Assembly: GCA_002633005.1 (NCBI GenBank)
Contig: NMRA01000696.1
Coordinates: 1,139 to 59,397, forward strand
DNA from: Phoronis australis
Lineage: Eukaryota; Phoronida; Phoronidae
Direction of reading: 5' to 3'
DNA length: 58,259 nucleotides
Part shown: positions 23,701-58,096 of the stretch, one piece after another
Layout: each line of letters starts with the position of its first letter
How positions within the stretch are numbered: position 1 is the stretch's first letter
Notes under the pieces: model-generated
Database searches by the model: none
The model's input: only the letters and a program-made list of their open reading frames with translations
Told to the model about the DNA's origin: nothing
Position numbers and translations under genes: made by a program

Positions 23701-26700
23701 TTGGGTAAGTGCCCACTCCCGAATTCTCTATAACTTTGTTTTGAAATGTACATCTTTAGTTCAACACCCACTCCCTGATTTTTCTCTAGTCTTTGCACCC
23801 TTTGTGACGAGCACTATACTTTCTGGAATCCAACATGTTTTTACCTATGGATGATAAAATTTCAAACAGCAATTTTTTCAGGTTTATTATTTTCCAAAGA
23901 GTACATGGTTTCTTAATTTCTTCATTTATTACATCCTTTGGCGACTAATTTGATAGTGATGGTTCCATGTTTTTTATTGTCTCTGGCTTGGATAAAATTT
24001 AGTCACTCCAGGACTATGTGGATGATGATTGCTTCAGGTTGATCTGTTCTCTCTTCAGTCAATTGTGCAGTCGTTGGCTATAAATGAAAGTGTGACTGAT
24101 AGAGTATGATCTGCTGTTGGTTGCAGGTGCCATATTTCATTGACCAGTTAACCATGACAGACATTGAGTATGATCTGCTGTTGGTTACAGGTGCCATATT
24201 TCATTGACCAGTTAACCATGACAGACATTGAGTATGATCTGCTGTTGGTTGCAGGTGCCATATTTCATTGACCAGTTAACCATGACAGACATTGATTTGG
24301 GTGGTGAACTACCCACCATACGTCGAGCGACAAAACCATTCTTAGATGATCGTGGACTGTGGATCGACTTGGACATTGCATATGGCGGTGGTTTTCGCAT
24401 GACGCTTGAGACCAAAGTGAATCTTATGAAGTTGAAGAAGACTTCTAGGAAAACCTCGGAGCGTCTCCAACACCCCAACTTAACCACTTCTTCTGTAATG
24501 ATCATGGATACTAAGAGGTATGTAATAGGTTCTTGATCTTGTAATTATTATTTGCCAGTTATAATGATTTTCATGAAGTTCTGATGAAAAATGTTATTGT
24601 TGCATGTTGACCTTGTCATCTTTTCATAAACCTAAAGGTCTGATTCACTTTATCTCGTTCAATAGCGCAGGCTTCAAGAAATGACAAATTGCCCTAGATA
24701 TTAGCAGTCACATGATCTTGTGTTACATTTGAAGTAAGCATGACACCTCTGCATTATTATGTGGTTTTGTTACATTTGAAGTAAGCATGACACCTCTGCG
24801 TTATTATGTGGTTTTGTTATGAAATACAACATTCTAAAGTTGAAGTTTATTTTTGATGCCATAGGTACTATTTAACATTGGGGTCTAACTGATGTGAATC
24901 AAGATCACAGTCCAAGTCATGCTTGGTGAATAGCACTGGCCAGTTATTTCAATACAGACTTGTAATCTTGTAATCTTTGCATGGATACACTTTAAGTTGG
25001 AGTTTCTTATCTCAGACTTGCTGTAACCAACTCTGATGAGGAAGATAGCGCTGAGTCATCGTCAGATGAAGATGCGGCGGACATCCCTGAACCAGAGAAC
25101 ATTACTAGCACCTCTACTGCGTATGTTTCTCAACTCATCCTCTTCATTGCAACTGAACTATGTTATACTTTTAAAAGTTCAACCAGCTTTAAACTAGATA
25201 AAATCTTTTGGTTGCATAATTATTTTTTATTTAGCTGCTGTGGCATTTAATGTTGATTGCTGTTATAACCTGACAAAAAGAAAATTTGCCAAATGTATTG
25301 CTTGTGTTGCAAATTTTAATTTTCTTTCTGTCTTTCTTTTTTCTTTGTTCACACGCTACAAGTCGCATTTCTCATATGATCAACATGAAATTAACAAACA
25401 TTTGTCTCATCAATAGCTGGAGGACTATTTAATTGTTTTTGGACTCAAGGTAGAGCTGTTGCAGCTATTTTTTTCATTTTTCTCTTTGTACCCAACCCAA
25501 AACTCCGTTATCCTTCATCAGATCTTTCTTTTCTTGATATTTGAAAAGGTGTCATCAGGGCTGTCTGATATGTGTCATCCATTTCTTGTTACGAATTGCC
25601 TGTCCTGAGTTATTCAAGATGACTGTCCTTTTATTGACTTGTCATGCATTGTGTGTTTGTCGATTGGCCCCCACTGTAACCCATCATGTTTGAAATTACA
25701 CAACATGTGTCATGTCAACAGCTCAAGGGCCTATTGTTCTTAGTGGAAAATCAAATGCAAGGTGGCGCTGTGGCAGCCATTTTTAGCTTTCTCTTTACGT
25801 TGCCGTAGCTCTAGAAAAAGCTCAGATCTTTTTGAAACTTGATATGTGCATAATTCTCGCCACGAGCTACAGCTCCGAGTTATTCGAGATTTACTGATGT
25901 ACTTTTGTTGGCCTACCATACAAGGTTATGTTTATTAGTTGTTTTTGTTATCATCATTGTCATCGTCATTGTCATTTTCATTCAATTTTGCCAAGTGGAT
26001 CTCATTTTTTTTCAAATTTATCGCTTGCTTAAAGTCATTGTGTGCCATGTTTTGGAAACTTCTTTCTTACAGTCTGTGGCAATCTTGGATGACATTATTT
26101 GGGATAGTGTGTCCTTTTTGTGTATTAGCAATAACAGAAACTCTTTAATACTGTCTGACAAATACTGTGACACTGTCTTTGGAACTTGATATACTTTGAG
26201 TTGACGAGGTAACTGCATTTTTCATATTTTCACGAACTTTTTCGCAGACATTCACCTTGTGTTCTTTTTGTAGTAATAAGCCAGCTCGTGGTGCTGGTAA
26301 AAAGATTCTGCGCATCATTGATACAATCACAGACACAAAGTTCTTCCAGAATGCCACAGAGAACAAGTATGTGAAGCGAGCCATGGAGAATGTGTCCAAC
26401 ACCAAACTGGTGCTTAATGTCGAGGTCGTGAACTTATCGGGTGTACTGGCCTTGAACTTGGCACCGCCACCTACTGACAGACTGTGGTAATTGTTTTTGT
26501 GCCTGTTTTGCTTGTCAGTGTTTGCCCTATTACTGCTGTGAATAACAATGGTAAAGTTTCTTCAAATTTTAACGTAGATAATTGTCAAAATTGTCATTTC
26601 CATTTACAAATGTTTATTTCCTTGCGAAATTGCTATAATTTGCTCTTGCATTTTTTTCTTTTCTGTTGTGCTGTACTAAAATGAAAAGCTTCTGTGGGTA

Positions 26701-27585
26701 TTCGAGGGAAGACTTGACACTTGAAATTTCAACTTAAGCATGGATGGTCAGCTTTTTACCTTGCAACAGCATTAAAATGTTTGTTGATGGCTAGGATTAG
26801 TCTTAACAGTTTAATTGCTTGTCTGCAGGTATGGCTTCCGGACTAATCCGACTCTTACCTTGTCAGCCAAGCCTCGAGTTGGTGAACGTGCAGTGTCCAT
26901 GACGAAGGTTACTGAGTGGATTGAGAAGAAGTTGTCTGTGGAGTTCCAGGTTTGTTTCTCTTAAATCATATCGTGCTTGGATGAATGAGCGCAAACATCA
27001 ACCTTGATTCACTGGTTGTCATTGAATGTTGGGAAAATGTGACAATTTTGATTCCACCATTTAGTTTTGAAGACTCTGCTGTATTTGTGTTTTTGTGTTT
27101 CCATGAAATTCAATGAGTCGCTTAAAGTTGTGCGTTACATTTTCAAGTTACAAATCTTATGCTCTGCTGTTTTCAACGTCTTCATACCTAGTGCATAGCA
27201 TGATGTCAACCTTCACTAAGTGTTCTGTGAAAGTCAAACTGGTGTTACCATGATTATTGTGAAAACCATGTAGTCTTGTGAAAATCTCAAAATTATGAAT
27301 TGCTATCTAAACAACACTAATCTGGTATTGCTTCTTCTCTGACTGTAACTTGGCAGAGCATGAACATAATGGTATTAGAGATTACATCATTGTATGTGAG
27401 ATTACTGACAGTATTTATTACATCATTGTATGTGAGATTACTGACAGTATTTATTACATCATTGTATGTGAGATTATTATTATTTATTCTTGTCACAGAA
27501 AGTGTGGGTGATCCCTAACATGGACGACATCGTCATTCCATTTATGAGAGCTAGTCAGCATGAGGAGAAAAGTGGCAGCAAATAG
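15935..27585 (+). CDS. TEX2: TEX2-like ER lipid-transfer protein (spliced, complete CDS)
   Basis: Join 15935-17776, 19626-20440, 21958-22168, 24255-24517, 25016-25120, 26274-26486, 26829-26949, 27499-27585: 1,218 codons, against about 1,130 in human TEX2 (from memory). All junctions are GT-AG and keep frame. The order is a Ser/acidic-rich disordered N-terminus (1-525), a two-helix ER membrane hairpin (about 530-577), a PH-like domain starting GWMNEL (615-770, with a basic insert), then an SMP lipid-transfer domain (about 900-1190) with GLWID, TLETK, PPPTDR and PNMDD. SMP proteins carry lipids between membranes at contact sites; TEX2 is known as an ER protein related to yeast Nvj2. Identity is strong from the co-linear PH and SMP motifs; the N-terminal half is poorly conserved in the family. 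The gene converges on the myosin gene on the other strand. Confidence 0.93.
17901..18018 (+). repeat. minisatellite, 23 bp x ~5
   Basis: Unit tttggcctttcagttaagtc plus aaa, in the first TEX2 coding intron, about 125 bases after the donor. Confidence 0.85.
18180..19330 (+). repeat. dispersed repeat family 3, copy 2
   Basis: Diverged relative of 13818-15320 inside the first TEX2 coding intron. It starts near 'tttatatgcccgcacatatgtatgtgggtgcattatgc' and contains several 'ccccctagtggcagtttt'-type motifs. Confidence 0.55.
19626..20440 (+). CDS. TEX2: TEX2 coding exon 2 (PH-like domain)
   Basis: Follows a ttttttcag acceptor and ends phase 2 at GA|gtaagt. It begins GWMNELTREYD. PH-like landmarks are VFLKLEG, LRLRRP, YDLRGCHIFL, KKYPICI and the C-terminal helix REKEEWFYRL. 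A ~60-residue basic Ser/Lys insert splits the domain before the FLFART strand, as in the family. It ends in a Ser/Thr-rich linker. Confidence 0.92.
20645..21636 (+). repeat. minisatellite, 34 bp x ~29
   Basis: Very regular head-to-tail array of a unit beginning acaagttgacagtggccaca. It occupies about two thirds of the TEX2 intron 20441-21957. Edge copies are more diverged than central ones. There are no unique spacers, so it is not a CRISPR-like array. Confidence 0.95.
21958..22168 (+). CDS. TEX2: TEX2 coding exon 3 (start of SMP domain)
   Basis: Acceptor ctgtcctcag, donor ATTCAT|gtgagt. It completes a split codon and ends phase 0. It encodes YVTYMGRLMP, then WLNALIGRLFFDFLRIGHW, the first helix of the SMP domain. 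Confidence 0.92.
22505..23410 (+). repeat. dispersed repeat family 3, copy 3
   Basis: In the TEX2 intron 22169-24254. It opens with 'tttatatgcgggcgcattatgc' and carries the family's 'gtgcctcctagtggcaattttag' motif and diverged variants. Confidence 0.55.
24103..24294 (+). repeat. 64 bp x 3 repeat spanning an intron-exon junction
   Basis: Each unit contains the intron end (ctgttggttgcag, with ttacag in the second) and the first 40 bases of TEX2 coding exon 4. Units start at 24103, 24167 and 24231. Only the third acceptor (AG 24253-24254) joins in frame. Confidence 0.95.
24255..24517 (+). CDS. TEX2: TEX2 coding exon 4 (SMP domain)
   Basis: Phase 0 start at the most exon-proximal of three duplicated acceptors; phase 2 end at AAGAG|gtatgt. 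It encodes VPYFIDQLTMTDIDLG, then GLWIDLD and MTLETKVNLMKL, diagnostic SMP motifs of TEX2. Using either upstream acceptor adds 64 or 128 bases and brings in a TGA (in …ATA TTT CAT TGA). Confidence 0.92.
24721..24815 (+). repeat. tandem duplication, 47 bp x 2
   Basis: Two nearly identical 47-bp units starting tgttacatttgaagtaagca in the TEX2 intron after coding exon 4. Confidence 0.9.
25016..25120 (+). CDS. TEX2: TEX2 coding exon 5 (acidic linker in SMP domain)
   Basis: Acceptor cttatctcag, donor ACTGC|gtatgt; phases 2 in and 2 out. It encodes LAVTNSDEEDSAESSSDED, the acidic Ser-rich insertion found at the same place in vertebrate TEX2. Confidence 0.9.
25410..25920 (+). repeat. two diverged copies of an intronic repeat
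   Basis: 25410-25680 and 25725-25920 share segments such as 'caaggt[ag]g[ac]gctgt[tg]gcagc[tc]attttt', 'cagatctttcttttcttgatat' and 'gagttattc[aga]aga'. Both lie in TEX2 intron 25121-26273. The family is unknown. Confidence 0.45.
26274..26486 (+). CDS. TEX2: TEX2 coding exon 6 (SMP domain)
   Basis: Acceptor ttctttttgtag, donor CTGTG|gtaatt. It encodes ILRIIDTITDTKFFQNA, ENVSNTKLVLNVEV and LAPPPTDRLW, matching the C-terminal SMP strand-helix set of TEX2. A nearer-5' AG at 26247 would shift the frame, so 26274 is chosen. Confidence 0.92.
26829..26949 (+). CDS. TEX2: TEX2 coding exon 7 (SMP domain)
   Basis: Acceptor cttgtctgcag, donor TTCCAG|gtttgt. It encodes YGFRTNPTLTLSAKPRVGER, then VTEWIEKKLSVEFQ, ending phase 0. 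Confidence 0.92.
27381..27478 (+). repeat. minisatellite, 36 bp x ~2.7
   Basis: Unit begins attacatcattgtatgtgaga. It ends about 20 bases before the acceptor of the last TEX2 coding exon, so it lies in the probable branch-point region. Confidence 0.85.
27499..27585 (+). CDS. TEX2: TEX2 last coding exon
   Basis: Acceptor ttcttgtcacag; 28 codons (KVWVIPNMDDIVIPFM…) and TAG at 27583-27585. The stop codon abuts a consensus donor (AAATAG|gtaaga), so a 3' untranslated intron may start immediately after it. Confidence 0.9.
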   Translation, partial: KVWVIPNMDDIVIPFMRASQHEEKSGSK

Positions 27586-27792
27586 GTAAGAGAGCATGTA
27601 TTCACTTGTTGGAACTTGTGATATCACATGTATAGACACTGGTAAGTGGAGGTAGATAGGTAAGATGCTATGTATCCATTTGTTGAAACTTGTGATATCA
27701 CATGTGTACACACTGTTAAGTGGAGGTAGATAGGTAAGATACTATGTATCCATTTGTTGGAACTTGTGATATCACATGTGTACACACTGTTA
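27571..27792 (+). repeat. 74 bp x 3 repeat spanning the TEX2 stop codon and donor
   Basis: Units start at 27571, 27645 and 27719. The first includes the last five codons of TEX2 and the TAG|gtaag junction; the other two keep ataggtaag. Confidence 0.9.
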
Positions 27793-27902
27793 AGTGGATG
27801 CCTTACTTTTTGTGATGTGTAACAAGTGATTTAGACATTTTTGCATCGCACGGAATTTTATCAACAGCATTCACTATAAAGTGTATGCGTGGTATGGACA
27901 TT

Positions 27903-28007
27903 GAATAAACCATTTGTGAATAAACCATTTGTGAATAAACCATTTGTGAATAAACCATTTGTGAATAAACCATTTGTGAATAAACCATTTGTGAATAAAC
28001 CATTTGT
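27903..28007 (+). repeat. 15 bp x 7 array, each unit carrying AATAAA
   Basis: Perfect tandem copies of gaataaaccatttgt at 27903, 27918, 27933, 27948, 27963, 27978 and 27993. Each holds the canonical poly(A) signal AATAAA in TEX2 sense orientation, about 320-410 bases after the stop. It is followed by a gtgttcc stretch that could serve as a downstream element. Confidence 0.95.
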
Positions 28008-28116
28008 GTTCCAGAGCATAAGTAAGCTGTGAACTGTTGAAGACATAAACTAATGTTCAATACAACCTTCAGTTGTGATTTTCACTATGAGTTACTTTTG
28101 TTTGTTTGTTTTTTAG

Positions 28117-28369
28117 TAATGTGTCTTGGTATGATTGTATATCATATAATTAACTCCACAATATATCATATAATTAACTCCACAATATATCATATAATTA
28201 ACTCCACAATATATCATATAATTAACTCCACAATATATCATATAATTAACTCCACAATCATAGTTGGTGATAGAATGGCGGGTCCTAGTTTTTTCGGGGT
28301 TTGTAAGTATTTGAAATACCATGGCATTTTTATGAACATTATCTTTGACATGTTGCTCTTGTCTTGCAG
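28117..28369 (+). promoter_or_regulatory. TEX2: candidate 3' untranslated acceptors of TEX2
   Basis: Two strong acceptor-like sites follow the gene: tttgtttgtttgttttttag ending at 28116, and gctcttgtcttgcag ending at 28369. If the donor after the stop is used, either could begin a 3' untranslated exon and the AATAAA array would be removed as intron. Confidence 0.35.
28139..28258 (+). repeat. AT-rich minisatellite, 24 bp x 5
   Basis: Identical units beginning atatcatataattaactcca. The period is a multiple of three, so open frames run through on both strands; these are not genes. Confidence 0.95.
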
Positions 28370-31300
28370 ATTGTTATTGGCCTAATTCTGAGTTGCTCAA
28401 ATGAAGTGCTACACCTATGGCTGTTAGTGTTAGACCGATCTGTCCAAAAAGTACGTCCGTGCACTGTTCAAGGATTGAAGTTGCTGCTCAAACGAATTTC
28501 GACAGTTGTGCATGTGGTGTCTATTTTGCATTCTGTTCTCATGAGTTCGCCAGGTTTCGATGTATAGAGTTAGCCAATTAAACAGTTTAGAGTTTTAGCT
28601 GTAAAATCAAGAAATATGTTTGATTAATGACAGATTGCGCGTAATCTATAGGAGAGAAACACTTCAGGTTTTACACCAGAACTATTTTCCTGACATACAG
28701 AAAACAGTGGATGTTTTAAGTTCTGGTCTGTTTTAATGTGAACCATGGTGCTTTAGTAAGAGCCTGTTGCACCTAGGTAGAGTTCACTACATTTGACCCC
28801 ATCTAGAAATCTTACTAAAACGGGTGGTTGAGGGTTGGAAACATTCAACTTGTGCCAAAAGTTCCCATTCAATTTTAAACTGTTATGTATGAATTATTTA
28901 GAAGGGAACGTAGTGAGCTCTACATTGGTGTGACAGGGTCCTTTCAAAGATGTCGTTATATTTTAGTGATGACCAATGTTAGTAGACTTCCAAGATTCAT
29001 TTCCAAACAACTGCAATGAGTTAATTTTGCCATGTAGTCTAAAATAAATTTACCACTGCCTATGCACTGCATACCAGTACTCGACGCCAAGCTAAACGCC
29101 AAGTTGCATTTGGCAACCCGGCGAAAATCCCAGGTTGCCAAAAGTGAAAATCTCAGGTGCATAAATTTTCCTTGACTAAAAAAAAACATTCTCTTGGTTC
29201 ATGATCTAACTTAATTTCCTGTTGACGAACGAACATAAAACGCAGACGACCGCATGGGCTCGTGGCACAAATTTCACTAATTTTTACTGTCTGTTTACTT
29301 CCTGTTGTAATTTAAATGTGATGCCAAATGTGCTGATTTCACGAAATAAAACGGAACAATTGTGAATCAAAGGTAATAAATCTAGAAAAACTGTTTGTAA
29401 TTTAAAGTTTGGAAGTCAACAGGAGCTTTGAAACGAATTTAGAGGAAATTACTGTCTGACTTCAATACTCACACTGGCGACTTCGTGGCAACTTGGAATT
29501 TTTTCCAGGTCACCAAACACAATCTAAGGTCGCAACCTGCAACTTGCCAAATCGAGTGATAATGTCCTGCCACCAGATTTTTTTTGAAATTTCTGTTGGC
29601 ATGCTGTAATTGCTACACATTAAAATGTCCCAAAGGCTAGGAGTGAATACAAAAGCTTTGACTTGCTTGTCGATGAATTCATTGAGCAATGGAGAATGAG
29701 TAACTGTGAAGTCATTCTGTATTAGCATTTCATGACCAAGTGGTCCAAACTAATGCAGTTTTAGTTGCTGGATATTTATCAAGTTATGTGATATTTCTAT
29801 TAATAACGTTAAGTTAATACACCCTTTGGCAATTTTTTATGCCAACCTCGCCATAATTTGTTGTAGTACTGTAACAGTTGATATTACATTATTTTCAGTC
29901 ATGGTGTTAACTTGGTATTCATGCATTGCTTAATCAATGTTAATACTGAATTGTTTTTATTTAGTGGCAGGACTATAAAATAGGACTTGGTTTGTATTTT
30001 AGTCAAGTTGCAATAGTACTATTTTCAGCACCTGCTCTAGTCGTTAAGATCCACCCCATGATCAACGAAATGAAAGCTGGTTTGTCAGATGTAATAGGGT
30101 GTTTACAATATAATTTCTCATTAATTGTGTTGTGATGATTATATGTGTCCAGGAATGTACATGTTGTTACTGTCAGTGTTACTGGGGGCAATACAAAGCT
30201 TTTATCCACATGAACATCAGCTGATACAAACTGTTTTAAATTTTCTGTATGTACAAAGTTTAATTTAGATTATCAATGATGGAATAAATGTAAAAATTAA
30301 ATCGAGTTTCCATCCAAATTGGTGCCGTTTGTTCCAAAGCGATGCTTCTAAGTTAGTTTTGTTGGAATTCTAGTCTGCAAGTCTTAGCAATCATTAACAC
30401 AATTCCACCTCCAAGAGACATTCAAAGAAGACATTCTGCTCATGACATGAGGCTAAGGTCTCCAGGGATACAATTACCATTGCACCACTTTGAAGCATTG
30501 GATTACAACGGGTTTGAAACCTGTCAAAGTGGTTTCACTTTTCATTAAAAGAAAATTTTAACTGTTCGAAATATCGATTTTCCAGATCTTCAGTGGCAGA
30601 GTATGTATTATTAATATGTGTTCTCAGTTTTTTAATGTCATGTTTTGCTTTGAACATAAAGTTTTAGAAAATGCCTTAACAGCTGATAAAATACATTAAT
30701 TTTAGTTGGTTTGGCACATTGCACTGATCACTTTGAACCATATTTATACTTTATTAATACATTATAACCGAGCTGGGGAGCAAGAGACTCGACTCAAGGG
30801 TCGCGCAGTGTGCCCCAACCGGTGTCATGGGTATTTGAACTGTGTATCCTTTGTCAATACACAGGAAGATGTTTGTCAGCATTTTGGTTTACTCTTGAAC
30901 AGATATTAGCTATGAATTCCTTTTTAAAATAACATTCCAAGTTTTCTTTTTTGTCAGTTAATTGCTCTGTTGTTCTAAGGAAAATGAAAGTCAATAAAAT
31001 AAAGTGTCGTTTACAATTCAAACGTTGACACGGATCAGCTGACACGGAACGAGTTGTTCCAGTGAGTAAACGAGACTGACAAGGAGCAAATTGACACCGT
31101 GGTGACAAATTTTGCCACCCGTTTGTGAAGTAGAGCAATTTGCGCCGGAACATCTTGCTCGGTGTCAATTCCATGTGTAAGCGCGAAACTGGGGCAAGGC
31201 GGAAAGGATCATCTCTTCTGAGCTTGCCTAATGACCTACGTACGGGTTCTTTGTCTCTGCAACTCTCGTCATTTTACAGAGGCAAGAAAAAAATTTAATT

Positions 31301-31700
31301 GTAAACAATGGTACACTTTTGATTGAAAAAACCCATCAATAATGAAATTATACACCATTGTCATTTATCCCAGAATAGTAAATAACTACCAGGTGATAAC
31401 CCATACCGTTTTCCCCATGTGGGTACGTTTTTGAGGGACAAACGTTCTATAGAAAATTCTTGAAGTTGATGGTTGATCCACTGAGCTGTATAGGGATTAT
31501 TAAAGTTACAGCTAAGGTTGTGATATGTTTTTTCATAGTTCGTGGCGATCTCTATCTGATAAAAAATTCACTTATACGGTTAGTACAAATTGTAATTTAT
31601 GACTCTAGACATTTCTATCTAAGCGTTTTTTTCTAGTTTTAGTCAGAGAAACATTTGTTCTCTCGATAAGTCAAAGCTGTATTCATCAGAAAAAGACAGC
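28370..31700. other. intergenic region between convergent genes
   Basis: No recognisable gene or RNA. Near 29080-29560 there are related short words (ttgccaagttgc, ggcaacctg) in both orientations that hint at an old inverted-repeat element. Positions 31000-31190 are GC-richer. Nothing can be assigned. Confidence 0.4.
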
Positions 31701-31705
31701 CCACT

Positions 31706-31944
31706 ATGAACCGAGACCAAGGTCTGCCCACCATGAACAGAGACCAAGGTCTGCCCACCATGAACCGAGACCAAGGTCTGCCCACCATGAACAGAGACCA
31801 AGGTCTGCCCACCATGAACCGCGATCAAGGTCTGCCCACCATGAACCGAGACCAAGGTCTGCCCACCATGAACCGAGACCAAGGTCTGTCCACCACGAAC
31901 CGAGACCAAGGTCTGCTCACCATGAACCAAGACCAAGGTCTGCC
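31706..31944 (+). repeat. minisatellite, 27 bp x ~9
   Basis: Unit begins atgaaccgagaccaaggtct. Because the period is a multiple of three, both strands show long repetitive open frames (MNRDQGLPT-type). No splice context or homology supports coding. Confidence 0.95.
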
Positions 31945-32096
31945 GGCAGCGCCCCCGGATATATAACCCCATTTTGCAACTGTCATCATCTACAAAGTAT
32001 CAGTTGATTTTCATTTTTGAGTTCTGTAGTTTATAGCTAAATATCGAAGATAAGCATATTATTACATGTCCTCTGCAGTTATTCCCAATCAAGATA

Positions 32097-32317
32097 TAGA
32101 CCCCAATAGCCTAGCACCTCCTGTCTGATGATACAGACCCCAATGGGCTGGCACATCCCTTGTGCAGATGTAGACCCCAATGGCCTAGCACATCCAGTGT
32201 GCAGATATAGACCCCAATGGGCTGGCACCTCCCGTGTGCAGATATAGACCCCAATGGCCTAGCACCTCCTGTGTTATGATATAGACCACAGTGGGCTAGC
32301 ACTTCCTGTCTGATGAC
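32097..32317 (+). repeat. minisatellite, 36-37 bp x 6
   Basis: Unit begins tagaccccaatggcctagca; alternate units carry 'ggcctagcac' or 'gggctggcac', suggesting a higher-order pair. Confidence 0.9.
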
Positions 32318-33487
32318 TCTGTTTCAATTTGAAACAGAATGGCATTCAGCACTCTAAAATGTACAACAGAATATACTAAAATCAAAACAAACACATAGCA
32401 CATAATTGAATTTATTTGTTTCATCACCAGTCCAGTAATTACCGTGTGTGTATATATAATGTCTGTCACCACAGCTAACATACAAATCATCATAGCATCG
32501 TGCAGTTAGTCACTTCTATAGACATAACTGTTACAATACCAAGACAAGTTTCAGCAAGCAACCACGCAAAATAAATCTGGTACAAAAAGTGGCCGATAAT
32601 AACAGCTACATGGTGACATAAGCTCATTATTGCTTAAGCAAACAAGACACAGCGACGTCTTATTAGCCATATTTAAGCGCAAACACATCACACCCTCCTG
32701 AATAGAAAGTATTGTGTTTTACGTGTATAACGATGTGGTTTACTTCTTTTGCAGACTTAACAAAAAATGAAGAATCTAACAGCCACTTGGTATGAAGTCC
32801 AAGTTGAGAATCTGAAAACTATCATGGACAATGCTTTCACATTACCTCATTGTTCACAAGAAAATACATAAAATGCCAAAAAATCTGAGAATTTATTGTT
32901 ATAAAATCAAACTCAAGCAAAAATTTTGATGCAGCTGATACGTATGGTTGTCAAGATTACGACACCAGAGACTCACATTAAGTTGAACTATTTTTGACTT
33001 GGCGTATTAAGTCGCATGTAAACGCCTGTTGGTTAGTAGAAAATTAACTAAAGTAAACTCACTGATTAGCATACAAATTAAGCACAAACGGACATCTAGC
33101 GATTAAAAGCTAATATAAACAATCAAAATAATAACAGCATTCCCTGGCAGCCCTGCTAACTAACAATTACAGCTGAGTCAACTGTCCACAGTTGACAACC
33201 ACTCACCCATGGACTGTCTAGTACATTGTATATCTAACAAAAGCGACTAAATATTTAGAGCATATCATCAAAAATAAACTTCTCGATCAACCTGATGAAA
33301 GTGATCGCTAAGGTGTGAAATTTACACTTCCCTGGCACACTTCCACACAAGGCAAAACCAGACACTATAGTTGTGTTAAACTTGACGTCTCCAAAACCCA
33401 AGCTGTTGTGAAACCGATGAGCAGTTCAGACAATATCTTGGAAGCAGAGGTGAGGTTGAATATACTGTTACAGGTTGTGTCAGGCTC
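32318..33487 (-). other. MYH9/10-like: 3' untranslated and flanking region of the myosin gene
   Basis: Sequence downstream of the myosin stop. Minus-strand AATAAA hexamers occur at 32892-32897 and 32411-32416, giving plausible 3' UTRs of about 0.6 or 1.1 kb. No other gene is seen. Confidence 0.45.
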
Positions 33488-57974
<24,487 letters not shown>

Positions 57975-58096
57975 CTGAAATGACACAACACAGGAGTAAA
58001 ATATGTCCAAACACAATACACAGGAGTTGTACAACACGTGTTATATGATGGATACATGTTATGGCTGTAGCTGCTACTTAGTTTATTCATTTAAAC

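Noticed and set aside
26247-26273. Earlier acceptor (ttcgcag, ending 26247) for TEX2 coding exon 6
   Set aside because: It would add 26 bases and break the frame that gives the clear SMP sequence.
27803-28322. Minus-strand repetitive ORFs (SQMVY, TNGLF, CGVNYMIY types)
   Set aside because: Antisense translation of the 15-bp and 24-bp arrays downstream of TEX2.
28364-28567. ORF of 67 codons after the acceptor-like site at 28369
   Set aside because: No homology recognised and no way to join it in frame to TEX2, whose stop is at 27583; most likely 3' UTR or intergenic.
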